NCBI GenBank assembly: GCA_964546505.1
Contig: CAZJJZ010000002.1
Span: 1-64,000, forward strand
Origin: CAZJJZ01 sp964546505
Lineage (GTDB): Bacteria; Patescibacteriota; Gracilibacteria; UBA1369
Direction: 5' to 3'
DNA length: 64,000 nucleotides
Of this stretch, positions 34,638 through 43,118 are shown piece after piece; within the stretch, counting starts at the first letter, position 1; each line of letters starts with the position of its first letter. Under the pieces are notes generated by a model that was not told where the DNA came from, ran no database searches, and was given only the letters and a program-made list of their open reading frames with translations. The position numbers and the translations under genes were made by a program.

Positions 34638-35057
34638 TTAGGCAGCGGATTTTTTAGTAGTAGTTTTTTTGGTAGCTTTCTTGGCTGGAGCTTCTTTCAC
34701 TTCTGTAGATGTTTCTGCTTTGACTGGTTGTTCGGAAATGCCTAGTAAAACTGTAATATGAGCTGTTCTTTTGAGAATTGGATGAGCACGACCGCGGGAT
34801 ACAGAGACACTTCTTTTCAAAGTTGGACCTTTGTTGACGATGATTTCTTTTACAAACAAGGTTGTGATGTCTTGCTTGAGGTTGTGAACAGCGTTGTGAG
34901 CTGCGCTATGAATCACTTTATGGATAATTACACCAGCTTTTTTGGGTAAATATTTCAAAATTTTCAGTGCTTCATCGACTGGTTTTGTTCGTACCATGCC
35001 AGCGATAAGATTGGCTTTTTTTGGAGTGATTCTAATTGTTCTTGCGATAGCTTTCAT
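34638..35057 (-). CDS. rplV: 50S ribosomal protein L22 with Lys/Ala/Thr tail
   Basis: The core shows IRITPKKANLIAGMVRTKPV and the hairpin SVSRGRAHPILKRTAHITVLL that lines the exit tunnel. It is followed by a tail of about 30 residues (acidic, then AKKATKKTTTKKSAA) not found in typical L22. Total length is 139 residues. Confidence 0.96.
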   Translation of the reverse strand: MKAIARTIRITPKKANLIAGMVRTKPVDEALKILKYLPKKAGVIIHKVIHSAAHNAVHNLKQDITTLFVKEIIVNKGPTLKRSVSVSRGRAHPILKRTAHITVLLGISEQPVKAETSTEVKEAPAKKATKKTTTKKSAA

Positions 35058-35097
35058 AGTTGATAATTTAGAGCTTTGATTGTTACTGGGCTAAATG

Positions 35098-35397
35098 TTA
35101 AGCAGAAGTTGGAGCGGATGTTCCGGTAGCTTTAGCCAATTTACCACCGTGTCCTTTAAATTTGCGTGTATGTGCAAATTCTCCCAGTTTTTTACCAACC
35201 ATATCTTCTGTCACAAAAACCGGTAAGTGTTGTTTGCCATTATGCACAGCCAAGGTGTGGCCAACGAATTCAGGAGAAATGGTGCTGGCGCGCGCCCAAG
35301 TTTTGATAACTTTTTTTTGGCCACTATCATTAAGTGCTTGTATTTTTTTAAGCAGTTTAGGATCGACGTAAGGTGCTTTTTTAGAACTTCTTGACAT
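35098..35397 (-). CDS. rpsS: 30S ribosomal protein S19
   Basis: A 99-residue protein with the family core IKTWARASTISPEFVGHTLA, VHNGKQHLPVFVTEDMVG and KLGEFAHTRKFKGHGGK. It lies between rplB and rplV as in other S10 operons. Confidence 0.97.
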   Translation of the reverse strand: MSRSSKKAPYVDPKLLKKIQALNDSGQKKVIKTWARASTISPEFVGHTLAVHNGKQHLPVFVTEDMVGKKLGEFAHTRKFKGHGGKLAKATGTSAPTSA

Positions 35398-35424
35398 GAG
35401 AGTAAGTCTTTAGAATTAATTTGA

Positions 35425-36273
35425 TTATTTACTTAATTTATTACCTCGGCGGCGACGAACAATTAGTTGATCGCTAAACTTCTTGCGTTTTCTGGTTTTA
35501 ACACCAAGAGCAGGAAGTCCCCAAGGAGTTTTTGGATGTTTCAAACCGGTTGGTTGATTACCTTCACCACCTCCGTGTGGATGGTCTACCGGATTTTTCG
35601 CTTTACCTCTTACAGTAGGTCTGATTCCAAGGTGACGAGATCTACCAGCTTTACCGATATTTACTAGATTGTAATCCACATTGCTGACGATACCGATAGT
35701 GGCAAAACAATTTTTACTAACTTTGCGCATTTCTCCTGACGGAAGTTGGAGTAAAGCATGTTCTTTTTCGATGGCAACAATTGTTGCTCGAGAACCAGCA
35801 CTGCGGACGATTTGTCCACCATTATCCTCACGCAATTCGATGTTGTGAACTGGGTAGCCGGTAGGTATATGCTTTAGCATCATGCGATTACCAGTTTCTA
35901 CAGGAGCTTTTTCTTTGGTCAGAATTTCTTGTCCCACTTTTACGCCTTCTGGTGCTAGATGATATCTTTTATCACCGTCTGCATAATTAACTAACATAAT
36001 CAGACAAGTGCGATTTGGATCATATTCAATTGCGGCAATTTTGCCAGGAACACCCATTTTATCGGTTTGTTTGAAGTCGATCAAACGGTAAACTCTTTTA
36101 TGTCCGCCACCTTTGTGATGAACAGTAATTTTTCCTTGATTGTTACGACCGGAAGATTTTTGCTTGCCAACTGTTAAGCGTTTTTCAGGCTTAGCTTTGG
36201 TGATTGCATCGAAGGAGAGAACGCTCATGTTTCTTCTGCCCGGTGTGGTTGCTTTAAAATTTTTAACTGGCAC
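35425..36273 (-). CDS. rplB: 50S ribosomal protein L2
   Basis: A 282-residue protein of normal length that starts with GTG (MPVKNFKATTPGRRNMSV). The conserved KSSGRNNQGKITVHHKGGGH block and the catalytic-region VDHPHGGGEG motif, with its histidine, are intact. L2 supports peptidyl-transferase activity and subunit association. Confidence 0.97.
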   Translation of the reverse strand: MPVKNFKATTPGRRNMSVLSFDAITKAKPEKRLTVGKQKSSGRNNQGKITVHHKGGGHKRVYRLIDFKQTDKMGVPGKIAAIEYDPNRTCLIMLVNYADGDKRYHLAPEGVKVGQEILTKEKAPVETGNRMMLKHIPTGYPVHNIELREDNGGQIVRSAGSRATIVAIEKEHALLQLPSGEMRKVSKNCFATIGIVSNVDYNLVNIGKAGRSRHLGIRPTVRGKAKNPVDHPHGGGEGNQPTGLKHPKTPWGLPALGVKTRKRKKFSDQLIVRRRRGNKLSK

Positions 36274-36297
36274 AGTGGTATTTCTTAAAGATTATTG

Positions 36298-36750
36298 TTA
36301 TTTAGCTTTGCTGGGAGCCTTTTTGGCAGGAGCTTTGACAGCTTTCGCCTTAGTATTGGTAGTAGTTTTTGCTTTAAGCGCTTTTACTTTGGCATCAGCT
36401 TTGACAGATTTATTGTCTTCTCTAAGCTTGATTTTTACTTCTTTATCTTCTGCTTTGGCTTGAGAAGGGGACTTAGTTAAATCCAGTTTGGCGCCTTTGG
36501 CAAGAGTGACATAAGCTTTTTTGCCTTCTGCTCTTTTCACCATCAAACCTTTACGGACTTTTCTCTCTTTACTAGTGGTGTTGGTAACTCTGACATCAGT
36601 CACTTCAGAGCCGTATTGTTGTTTGATGGCTCTTTTGATATCAATTTTTGTCGCTTTAGGATTAACCCAGAAAACGTAGACTTGTTTTTCGTTCAAGATA
36701 GTAGCTTTCTCGGTGTAAACTGGTTTGATGATGGTGTGATTTCCTTTCAT
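36298..36750 (-). CDS. rplW: 50S ribosomal protein L23 with long basic tail
   Basis: The core (residues 1 to about 100) has PVYTEKATIL, YVFWVNPKATKIDIKRAIKQ and VRVTNTTSKERKVRKG. It docks nascent-chain factors at the tunnel exit. A tail of about 50 residues, rich in Lys, Ala, Thr and Pro, follows (ending APAKKAPSKAK) and lengthens the protein to 150 residues. Confidence 0.95.
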   Translation of the reverse strand: MKGNHTIIKPVYTEKATILNEKQVYVFWVNPKATKIDIKRAIKQQYGSEVTDVRVTNTTSKERKVRKGLMVKRAEGKKAYVTLAKGAKLDLTKSPSQAKAEDKEVKIKLREDNKSVKADAKVKALKAKTTTNTKAKAVKAPAKKAPSKAK

Positions 36751-36774
36751 TGCTGTTTAATTTAGTTGGGGTGA

Positions 36775-37407
36775 TTATTGTAAAAATACTGCTTCCATTT
36801 TTTGAAGTGCATCTTCCAGGAAGACAACCTTGTCGTATTTCTGAAGATCAGCAACGTTCAAGTAACTAACATTAATAGTTTTAACATTAGGAATGTTGTT
36901 GGCTGATTTGACGATTAAGTCATTTTTTGCAGGTAATACAATCAAGAGATCTTTATCGAAGGGGAGTTTGGAAAGTGTTTCGGCAAATAGTTTAGTCTTT
37001 GCTTCTGTTGACTCATATTTGTCTAAACCAAATACTTTATCATCACGAAGTTTTTGAGAAATGGCAGCAAACAAGGCCAATCTTCTCTGTTTTTTGGGCA
37101 TCATTTGGTTGTAATTGCGATTGTTGCGAGGACCAAAAGCAACACCACCACCAACCATATGAGGATTGTTGAGCGCACCTTGACGCGCATTACCAGTACC
37201 TTTTTTTTGTTTGGGTTTACGAGTACCGATTGCTACTTCACCTTTGGTTTTAGTGTGTGCAATCATACCCAAACGCCCATTCGCCAATTGTCGTTCTAAA
37301 GCCTGATGAACCAGATCTCTGTTAAATTCGGCGTCAAAGATAGTGGAAGAAACTTCCAAGTCTTTAACTTTTTTGCCTTGCTGATTATAGATTGTAATAG
37401 TAGCCAT
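36775..37407 (-). CDS. rplD: 50S ribosomal protein L4
   Basis: A 210-residue protein. The tunnel loop region has KTKGEVAIGTRKPKQKKGTG NARQGALNNPHMVGGGVAFG, and the globular part has MPKKQRRLALFAAISQKL. In E. coli L4 represses the S10 operon through the leader RNA. Here a folded leader lies just upstream, before rplC. Confidence 0.96.
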   Translation of the reverse strand: MATITIYNQQGKKVKDLEVSSTIFDAEFNRDLVHQALERQLANGRLGMIAHTKTKGEVAIGTRKPKQKKGTGNARQGALNNPHMVGGGVAFGPRNNRNYNQMMPKKQRRLALFAAISQKLRDDKVFGLDKYESTEAKTKLFAETLSKLPFDKDLLIVLPAKNDLIVKSANNIPNVKTINVSYLNVADLQKYDKVVFLEDALQKMEAVFLQ

Positions 37408-37410
37408 CGC

Positions 37411-38022
37411 TTATTTCAGTTTAGTAATTGATACATATGAATTGATTGATCCTGGAACTGGTCCGCGAATACCGATCAGATTTTTAGCAGGGTCAATAAA
37501 TTCAATTGAGGTTTGACGAACAGTAACTGTTTCTCCACCCATGCGTCCGGCAAGTTTCTTTCCTGGGTGAATTTTTCCCGGTTTGGCACGTGCACCAACT
37601 GAACCAGGTTCTCGGTGGAAGTGAGATCCGTGTGAAGCAGGACCGCCAGCAAAGTGCCNNNNNNNNNNNNNNNNNNNNNNNNNNNNNNNNNNNNTAACTA
37701 CACCTTGAAAACCTTTACCTTTGGAGGTACCGGTCAAGCTCACTAAATCACCTTCATTGAAAATAGTCACATCAACAGTTTTACCTTTTTCTACTGAAGC
37801 TGTGTCCTCAATGCGAAATTCCTTTAAATTATAGAATTTCTTGGTTTTGGTTGGTTTATGGAGTGGATCCATACCCAAAACCACCGCATCATAGCCATCT
37901 TTGTCGGTGGTTTTAATTTGAGTGATAGTATTTGGTTGGCATTCAATAATTGTCACCGGTACGAAACCGTTTTCTTTGACAATTCTGGTCATGCCTAGTT
38001 TTTTTCCTAGTATTCCTTTCAT
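37411..38022 (-). CDS. rplC: 50S ribosomal protein L3, crossed by a gap
   Basis: About 203 residues: MKGILGKKLGMTRIV start, GKGFQGVV before the gap, then HFAGGPASHGSHFHREPGSVGARA and the KIHPGKKLAGRMGGE loop that approaches the peptidyl-transferase centre. Thirty-six Ns (37659-37694) hide roughly a dozen residues (KRHGF region). It starts 100 bp after the rpsJ stop, behind a structured leader. Confidence 0.95.
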   Translation of the reverse strand: MKGILGKKLGMTRIVKENGFVPVTIIECQPNTITQIKTTDKDGYDAVVLGMDPLHKPTKTKKFYNLKEFRIEDTASVEKGKTVDVTIFNEGDLVSLTGTSKGKGFQGVVXXXXXXXXXXXXXHFAGGPASHGSHFHREPGSVGARAKPGKIHPGKKLAGRMGGETVTVRQTSIEFIDPAKNLIGIRGPVPGSINSYVSITKLK

Positions 38023-38066
38023 GGTTGTTTAGAGGTTATTTCCTTGGGTCCGAACGGAGCTCCAGA

Positions 38067-38100
38067 GGGTTAGTCGGCTGAAGATTATTAACCCGCAGCC
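38067..38100 (-). promoter_or_regulatory. Folded leader upstream of rplC with two crossing stems
   Basis: Read on the minus strand, the order is GGCTG (38100-38096), C, GGGTTA (38094-38089), eight nucleotides, CAGCC (38080-38076), three nucleotides, TAACCC (38072-38067). GGCTG pairs perfectly with CAGCC and GGGTTA with TAACCC, in crossing order. The RNA can therefore form an H-type pseudoknot, or either of two alternative hairpins, about 45 nt before the rplC start. A protein-sensing autoregulatory leader is the obvious guess. Confidence 0.55.
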
Positions 38101-38122
38101 TAATAACATAAATTTTAAGTTG

Positions 38123-38446
38123 TTACTCGTTGGTAAGCATCCTAATTTCTATGTCCACTCCCGCTGGTAAGCTCAAATTTGTAAGAGAGTCTACTGTTTT
38201 GGGAGTACATTCAGTGATATCAATTAATCTTTTGTGAGTACGAATTTCATACTGATCACGAGCATTCTTATGAACAAAAGTGGAGCGGTTAATCGTGATT
38301 TTATCGATCTTGGTCGGAAGGGGGATTGGCCCAGCTACGATTGCACCTGTTTTTTCTGCTGTATCGATAATCAGTCTAGCTGAGTCGTCAACAATTTTGT
38401 GGTCGTAGGCTTGGATTTTGATGCGGATTTTCTGCTTTGCTGCCAT
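38123..38446 (-). CDS. rpsJ: 30S ribosomal protein S10 (NusE)
   Basis: A 107-residue protein: KIRIKIQAYDHKIVDDSARLI, GPIPLPTKIDKITINRS, and THKRLIDITECTPKTVDSL. It is also the transcription antitermination factor NusE. It follows tuf by 57 bp. Confidence 0.97.
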   Translation of the reverse strand: MAAKQKIRIKIQAYDHKIVDDSARLIIDTAEKTGAIVAGPIPLPTKIDKITINRSTFVHKNARDQYEIRTHKRLIDITECTPKTVDSLTNLSLPAGVDIEIRMLTNE

Positions 38447-38503
38447 AATTTTGCTCGTGATTAAAATTAACTAATTGGTAAAGGTCGAGAGTGAGAGGGA
38501 GAA

Positions 38504-39688
38504 TTATTTGAGAATTTTGGTTACTACACCGGCACCTACTGTTCTACCTCCTTCACGGATAGCGAATCTGGTTCCGTCAGCCAAGGCGATTGGACAAGAC
38601 AGTTTAACCACCATCTTGATATCTGTATCACCAGGCATTACCATTTCTACTCCAGCAGGCAATTCGATTTCTCCAGTTACATCTGTAGTTCTGATATAGA
38701 ATTGAGGTTTGTAACCTTTGAAGAATGGAGTATGACGGCCACCTTCATCTTTTGTCAAGATATAAACTTGTGCATCAAATTCTGTATGAGGCTTAATTGA
38801 TCCTGGTTTAGCCAATACTTGACCTCTTTCGATTTCTTCTCTTTCAATACCGCGGAGAAGTAAACCAACGTTATCACCAGCTTGACCTTGATCAAGATTT
38901 TTCTTGAACATTTCCACACCGGTAACAATAACTTTGCGAGTGTCTTTAATGCCGAGAATTTCTACTTCTTCATTTACTTTGATTACACCAGTTTCAATTC
39001 TTCCGGTTGCAACTGTACCTCTACCTTTAATAGAGAATACATCTTCCACAGGCATCAAGAATGGTTTGTCCAATTCACGAGTTGGGTCTGGGATGTAAGA
39101 ATCCAAAGCGTCGAGAAGTTCTTGAATACATTTAGTAGCTTCTGGGTCAGTTGGATTTTCCAAAGCTTTGAGGGCAGAACCTTTGATGATAGGAGTTTTG
39201 TCTCCAGGGAATCCATATTTTGTCAAAAGGTCTCTAACTTCCATTTCTGAAAGTTCAGCAATTTCTGGATCAGCCATATCCATCTTGTTCATGAAAACAA
39301 CGATGTATGGAACGTTAACTTGTTTTGCCAAAAGAATGTGTTCTCTAGTTTGAGGCATTGGGCCGTCAGCAGCAGAACATACCAGAATAGCACCGTCCAT
39401 CTGAGCAGCACCAGTAATCATGTTTTTAACATAGTCGGCGTGACCTGGACAATCTACGTGAGCGTAGTGACGTTTGTCTGTTTCGTATTCTTGATGAGAA
39501 GTGTTAATAGTAATACCTCTGGCTTTTTCTTCCGGAGCTTTATCGATTTCATCGTATTTTCTAGCTTGCGCCATTCCTTTTTGTGCGCAGTAGAATGTAA
39601 TAGCGGCAGTCAAAGTAGTTTTACCGTGGTCTACGTGACCGATGGTACCTACATTAACGTGCACCTTGTTTCTTTTAAAGTCTGCCAT
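38504..39688 (-). CDS. tuf: Elongation factor Tu
   Basis: A 394-residue GTPase delivering aminoacyl-tRNA. G1 is GHVDHGKTT, G2 RGITI, G3 DCPGHADY, G4 NKMD and G5 SALK. The NMITGAAQMDGAILV segment is typical. Domains 2 and 3 are complete and end with GAGVVTKILK. It has its own predicted promoter after fusA. Confidence 0.97.
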   Translation of the reverse strand: MADFKRNKVHVNVGTIGHVDHGKTTLTAAITFYCAQKGMAQARKYDEIDKAPEEKARGITINTSHQEYETDKRHYAHVDCPGHADYVKNMITGAAQMDGAILVCSAADGPMPQTREHILLAKQVNVPYIVVFMNKMDMADPEIAELSEMEVRDLLTKYGFPGDKTPIIKGSALKALENPTDPEATKCIQELLDALDSYIPDPTRELDKPFLMPVEDVFSIKGRGTVATGRIETGVIKVNEEVEILGIKDTRKVIVTGVEMFKKNLDQGQAGDNVGLLLRGIEREEIERGQVLAKPGSIKPHTEFDAQVYILTKDEGGRHTPFFKGYKPQFYIRTTDVTGEIELPAGVEMVMPGDTDIKMVVKLSCPIALADGTRFAIREGGRTVGAGVVTKILK

Positions 39689-39742
39689 AGTATTTTTAGA
39701 GTTAGAGATAACGAATTGTCTTTTGGGGACAAGTGCCCCGTG

Positions 39743-39771
39743 ATATTAAATGAAGTGATTTTAAATTGCAA
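39743..39771 (-). promoter_or_regulatory. Predicted tuf promoter
   Basis: Minus strand TTGCAA (39766-39771), 17-bp spacer, TAATAT (39743-39748), in the 133-bp gap between fusA and tuf. The leader of about 50 nt contains a GGGG...CCCC hairpin (39724-39738). Confidence 0.5.
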
Positions 39772-39821
39772 TATTTTTTTCTACTTTTCTAATTTGCCTA
39801 GAAAACGGCTTTGCTATGCCT

Positions 39822-41906
39822 TTATTTAGCTTCTTTGCCCTTGCTTCTTTCAGCGATAATTTTTTCCGCTACATTGTTTGGTACCTTTTCATAACGAGCA
39901 AATTCCATGGCGTAGGCGGCGCGGCCTTGTGAAAGTGAGCGGAGGTCAGTGGCGTAGCCGAACATTTCGGCAAGTGGAACGAATGCGGAAATTACTTTAG
40001 CCATACCACGATTGGTGGTTTCGTAAATTTGTCCACGACGAGAAGAAAGGTTACCCATTACATCACCAAAATAATCTTCTGGAGTGGTCACTTCCACTTT
40101 CATAATTGGTTCCAAGATTACCGGACTTGCGGCACGAGCACCTTTTTGGAAAGCTAATGAACCGGCGATTTTGAAGGCTAATTCGGATGAATCCACGTCA
40201 TGATAAGAACCATCATATAATTCTACTTTAACATCCACAACTGGATATCCAGCTTGAATACCTCTTGAGAGAGCTTCTTGAATACCTTTATCAACTGCAG
40301 GGATATATTCTCTAGGAATTTTACCACCCACAATTTGATTGTCGAATTCATAACCTTTACCAGGTTCATTTGGGATGAGGCGAATTAATACATGTCCGTA
40401 TTGACCACGTCCACCAGATTGTTTGGCGTATTTTTCTTCGGCTTTTTGTGGAACAGTGATTGTCTCACGGAATGCTACTTGTGGTTGACCGATATTGGCT
40501 TCTACCTTGAACTCTCTCTTCATACGATCGACGATGATATCAAGATGCAACTCACCCATACCTTCAATCAAAGTCTGGCCAGTTTCTTCATCTGAGGAAA
40601 CACGGAATGTTGGATCTTCTTCAGCCAATTTGTGTAAAGCCACGCCCATTTTTTCTTGGTCGGCCTTGGTTTTTGGTTCGATGGCAATCTTGATTACTGG
40701 TTCTGGGAAATCAATTGATTCCAACAGAATTGGATGGTTTTCATCTGCCAGTGTGTGACCAGTGAAAGTGTCTTTCAAACCTACCAATGCGGCGATATCT
40801 CCGGCGTGTACGGCTTTGATTTCTTCTCTTTGATTGGCGTGCATTTGGAGGATGCGCCCGATTCTTTCTTTTTTACCATTATTCATATTTACTACGTAGC
40901 TTCCGGAATTCAAAACGCCAGAGTAAACACGGAAGTAAGCAATTTTTCCAACAAATGGATCAGTGGCAATTTTGAAAACTAATGCGGAGAATGGTTCAGA
41001 GTCAGAAAGTTTGCGTTCGATATCTTCACCGTTGTCTGGGTTGGTACCTTTGATGGCGCCAATGTCTAATGGAGAAGGCAAATAGGCATTAACCGCATCC
41101 AAAACCAATTGAACGCCTTTATTGGCCAAAGCTGAACCGCAGAATACTGGATATAGTTTGTTACTTACTACCGCATGACGCAATCCGCGTACTAATTCTT
41201 CTTCGGAAAGGGTTTCGCCATTGAGATATTTTTCCATCAAATCATCGTTGTTTTCAGCGATTTTTTCGATCAAAGTGTGGCGATATTCTTCTACTTGAGC
41301 TTTCATGTCGGCAGGAATTTCGATTTCAGTGATATTTTCACCATGTTTGCCTTCAAATTGGAAAGCCTTGTTTTTGATCAAATCCACAATGGCGGAAAAT
41401 TCATTTTCCATTCCAATTGGTAATTGAGCAGCAACTGCGCTTTTGGAAAGTCTATCCCAGATAGATTTGATGGACATGTAGAAGTCGGCACCGATTTTAT
41501 CCATTTTGTTAACGAAAGCGATACGTGGAACGCCGTATTTATCTGCTTGTCTCCATACTGTTTCGGATTGAGGTTCAACACCTTGTGAACCGTCAAAAAC
41601 CACAACTCCTCCGTCAAGAACACGTAGAGATCGTTCTACTTCAGCAGTAAAGTCTACGTGGCCAGGAGTATCGATAATGTTGTAGCGGCATTCTTTCCAT
41701 TTACAAGTGGTAGCGGCAGAAGTAATGGTAATACCTCTTTCTCTTTCTTGTTCCATCCAATCCATGGTGGCAGCACCTTCGTGCACTTCACCAATTTTAT
41801 AGTTTCTTCCGGTATAAAAGAGGATTCTTTCGGTGGTGGTGGTTTTACCAGCATCGATATGCGCGATGATACCAAAATTGCGCAGTTTGCTTAAGTCTTC
41901 TGCCAT
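39822..41906 (-). CDS. fusA: Elongation factor G
   Basis: A 694-residue translocation GTPase. G1 is AHIDAGKTTTTER, G2 RGITITSAATT, G3 DTPGHVDF, G4 NKMDK and G5 SAL. Domain IV has the YGHV loop in GGRGQYGHVLI. It is separated from rpsG by the two inserted plus-strand genes and is transcribed from its own promoter, so the str operon is split here. Confidence 0.97.
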   Translation of the reverse strand: MAEDLSKLRNFGIIAHIDAGKTTTTERILFYTGRNYKIGEVHEGAATMDWMEQERERGITITSAATTCKWKECRYNIIDTPGHVDFTAEVERSLRVLDGGVVVFDGSQGVEPQSETVWRQADKYGVPRIAFVNKMDKIGADFYMSIKSIWDRLSKSAVAAQLPIGMENEFSAIVDLIKNKAFQFEGKHGENITEIEIPADMKAQVEEYRHTLIEKIAENNDDLMEKYLNGETLSEEELVRGLRHAVVSNKLYPVFCGSALANKGVQLVLDAVNAYLPSPLDIGAIKGTNPDNGEDIERKLSDSEPFSALVFKIATDPFVGKIAYFRVYSGVLNSGSYVVNMNNGKKERIGRILQMHANQREEIKAVHAGDIAALVGLKDTFTGHTLADENHPILLESIDFPEPVIKIAIEPKTKADQEKMGVALHKLAEEDPTFRVSSDEETGQTLIEGMGELHLDIIVDRMKREFKVEANIGQPQVAFRETITVPQKAEEKYAKQSGGRGQYGHVLIRLIPNEPGKGYEFDNQIVGGKIPREYIPAVDKGIQEALSRGIQAGYPVVDVKVELYDGSYHDVDSSELAFKIAGSLAFQKGARAASPVILEPIMKVEVTTPEDYFGDVMGNLSSRRGQIYETTNRGMAKVISAFVPLAEMFGYATDLRSLSQGRAAYAMEFARYEKVPNNVAEKIIAERSKGKEAK

Positions 41907-41944
41907 AAAATGAAATTTTAGAAAATTAGTAATTTTGCCAGCGT

Positions 41945-41972
41945 ATTATAAATAGAGAACTGGGTAAGTCAA
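41945..41972 (-). promoter_or_regulatory. Predicted fusA promoter
   Basis: Minus strand TTGACT (41967-41972), 16-bp spacer, consensus TATAAT (41945-41950), with a leader of about 30 nt before fusA. Confidence 0.7.
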
Positions 41973-42007
41973 TCGTTTTTTGCAATGTGAAAGATTGCAG
42001 TATTTCC

Positions 42008-42035
42008 TTGACTAGTTAGTGAATTATTGTATTCT
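42008..42035 (+). promoter_or_regulatory. Predicted promoter of the AEC permease gene
   Basis: TTGACT (42008-42013), 16-bp spacer, TATTCT (42030-42035). It is divergent from the fusA promoter 36 bp away. The predicted RNA start near 42042 puts the Shine-Dalgarno hairpin at the 5' end of the transcript. Confidence 0.5.
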
Positions 42036-42052
42036 AATTTTGTAACTTCGCT

Positions 42053-42102
42053 GACACCTCTGTGTACGGTGAAGCTCGTTCTTTTTCTTCCCGTGAGGTG
42101 TC
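42053..42102 (+). promoter_or_regulatory. Hairpin that buries the Shine-Dalgarno sequence of the AEC gene
   Basis: GACACCTC (42053-42060) pairs perfectly over 8 bp with GAGGTGTC (42095-42102), across a 34-nt loop. The 3' arm contains GAGG (42095-42098), the ribosome-binding site of the ATG at 42104. Initiation would need this stem to open. That is the layout of an RNA thermometer or a translational switch. Confidence 0.6.
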
Positions 42103-42103
42103 T

Positions 42104-43015
42104 ATGTTGGAGGTTTTTTTCCCGGTTTTTGCCATCATGGCGGTTGGAGCAATGGCAGTTTGGTCGAAGGTTTTGAAGAGAGAGGATTCGGCGGTGCTCA
42201 ACCGCTATAATCTCTACTTTGCCTTCCCAGCACTGATGTTTCAGAGCCTGGCGAAAGTGTCTTTTGCCAACCTGATGGACGGTGGTTTTGTTTTTTTGAA
42301 CCTACTGGCACTGGTGTTGACTTTGTTGACGCTAGTGTTGGTGGGGCAGTGGTTTGGTTTTTCCAAGCGCTTTCTGGGCATTGCTGCCGTTGCCGGTACT
42401 TTTGGCAATGTTGCTTACATGGGGCTGCCGATTTTGTCTATTGCTTACGGCGAAAAGGTGGCTGCCTACGCCCCGCTGCAATGCGGTCTCACCATTGTGT
42501 TTTGCTTGGTGGTGGGAGTAGCGGTGATGGAAGCGATGAGTGGCAAGGCGACCGATGTTGCCAAGCTCTGGAAAGGCGTGCTACTGAATCCGCTGGTGCT
42601 TTCTATTTTGGCTGGGCTCTTGGCGAGTCTGCTGAAATGGGAGTTGTCGGTGGCATTGAGCAAGTCTGTGGGCATGTTGGCAGCGACGGCAGGGCCATCG
42701 GCACTGTTTGCAATCGGCATGTTCCTGGTTCGGAAGCGGCAGGATCAGCAGCTGAATTGGCCCAAAGTTTGGTGGATCATTATTGGCAACATGGTGTTTC
42801 TGCCTGGCTGGACTTTGGTCTTGTTGTGGATTTTTGGCAACAAAGGGCTTTCGGCTCAGGTGAGTATGCTGCAGGCTTCCATGCCATTGGCTGCCACTTG
42901 CTTTGTGATCGCGGAGCAGGGTGATAACCATCAGGCGGAGGTCGCGCAAGCCATCGTCTTGTCCACCATGATCTCCATTATATCGCTGCCGTTGACGCTG
43001 TTCTTTCTTGTTTGA
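42104..43015 (+). CDS. AEC-family (auxin efflux carrier-like) permease, atypical composition
   Basis: A 303-residue membrane protein with about ten hydrophobic helices and the AEC pattern: an N-terminal LEVFFPVFAIMAVGAMAVWS helix, a central GTFGNVAYMGLPI motif (family NxxxxGxP region), and a C-terminal MPLAATCFVIAEQ segment. Bacterial members export small organic acids or amino acids; the substrate here is unknown. The ATG at 42104 is chosen for its GAGG site; an in-frame GTG at 42062 lies inside the hairpin. GC is about 58% over 42541-42600, against about 42% over 41401-41460 in fusA, which suggests recent transfer. There is no N gap on either side. Confidence 0.85.
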   Translation: MLEVFFPVFAIMAVGAMAVWSKVLKREDSAVLNRYNLYFAFPALMFQSLAKVSFANLMDGGFVFLNLLALVLTLLTLVLVGQWFGFSKRFLGIAAVAGTFGNVAYMGLPILSIAYGEKVAAYAPLQCGLTIVFCLVVGVAVMEAMSGKATDVAKLWKGVLLNPLVLSILAGLLASLLKWELSVALSKSVGMLAATAGPSALFAIGMFLVRKRQDQQLNWPKVWWIIIGNMVFLPGWTLVLLWIFGNKGLSAQVSMLQASMPLAATCFVIAEQGDNHQAEVAQAIVLSTMISIISLPLTLFFLV

Positions 43016-43064
43016 AAAGTGGGGGTTTTTCTTGCTCTTGTAGAGTGAGGAGGCCCCCTTTTTT
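43015..43064 (+). terminator. Intrinsic terminator of the AEC gene
   Basis: GGGGG (43021-43025) pairs with CCCCC (43054-43058), with an inner 8-bp arm CTTGCTCT/AGAGTGAG (43031-43038, 43042-43049). Six Ts follow. Flanking A and T runs extend the stem. It closes the cassette directly at the stop codon. Confidence 0.88.
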
Positions 43065-43098
43065 GATAGTTATTCGGTTTTTAAAAACCTGCATTTTG

Positions 43099-43107
43099 TG
43101 CTATAAT
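43099..43107 (+). promoter_or_regulatory. Extended -10 promoter of the proline-rich surface protein
   Basis: TGC directly followed by consensus TATAAT (43102-43107) is an extended -10 element. The predicted RNA start near 43114 is only about 5 nt before the TTG codon at 43119, so the transcript would be almost leaderless. Confidence 0.55.
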
Positions 43108-43118
43108 ATGAAGATTTT

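Noticed and set aside
42062..42103. GTG at 42062 as the start of the AEC gene
   Set aside because: It lies just inside the hairpin loop with no ribosome-binding site, and the added residues are not part of the first membrane helix; ATG 42104 has GAGG at the right distance.
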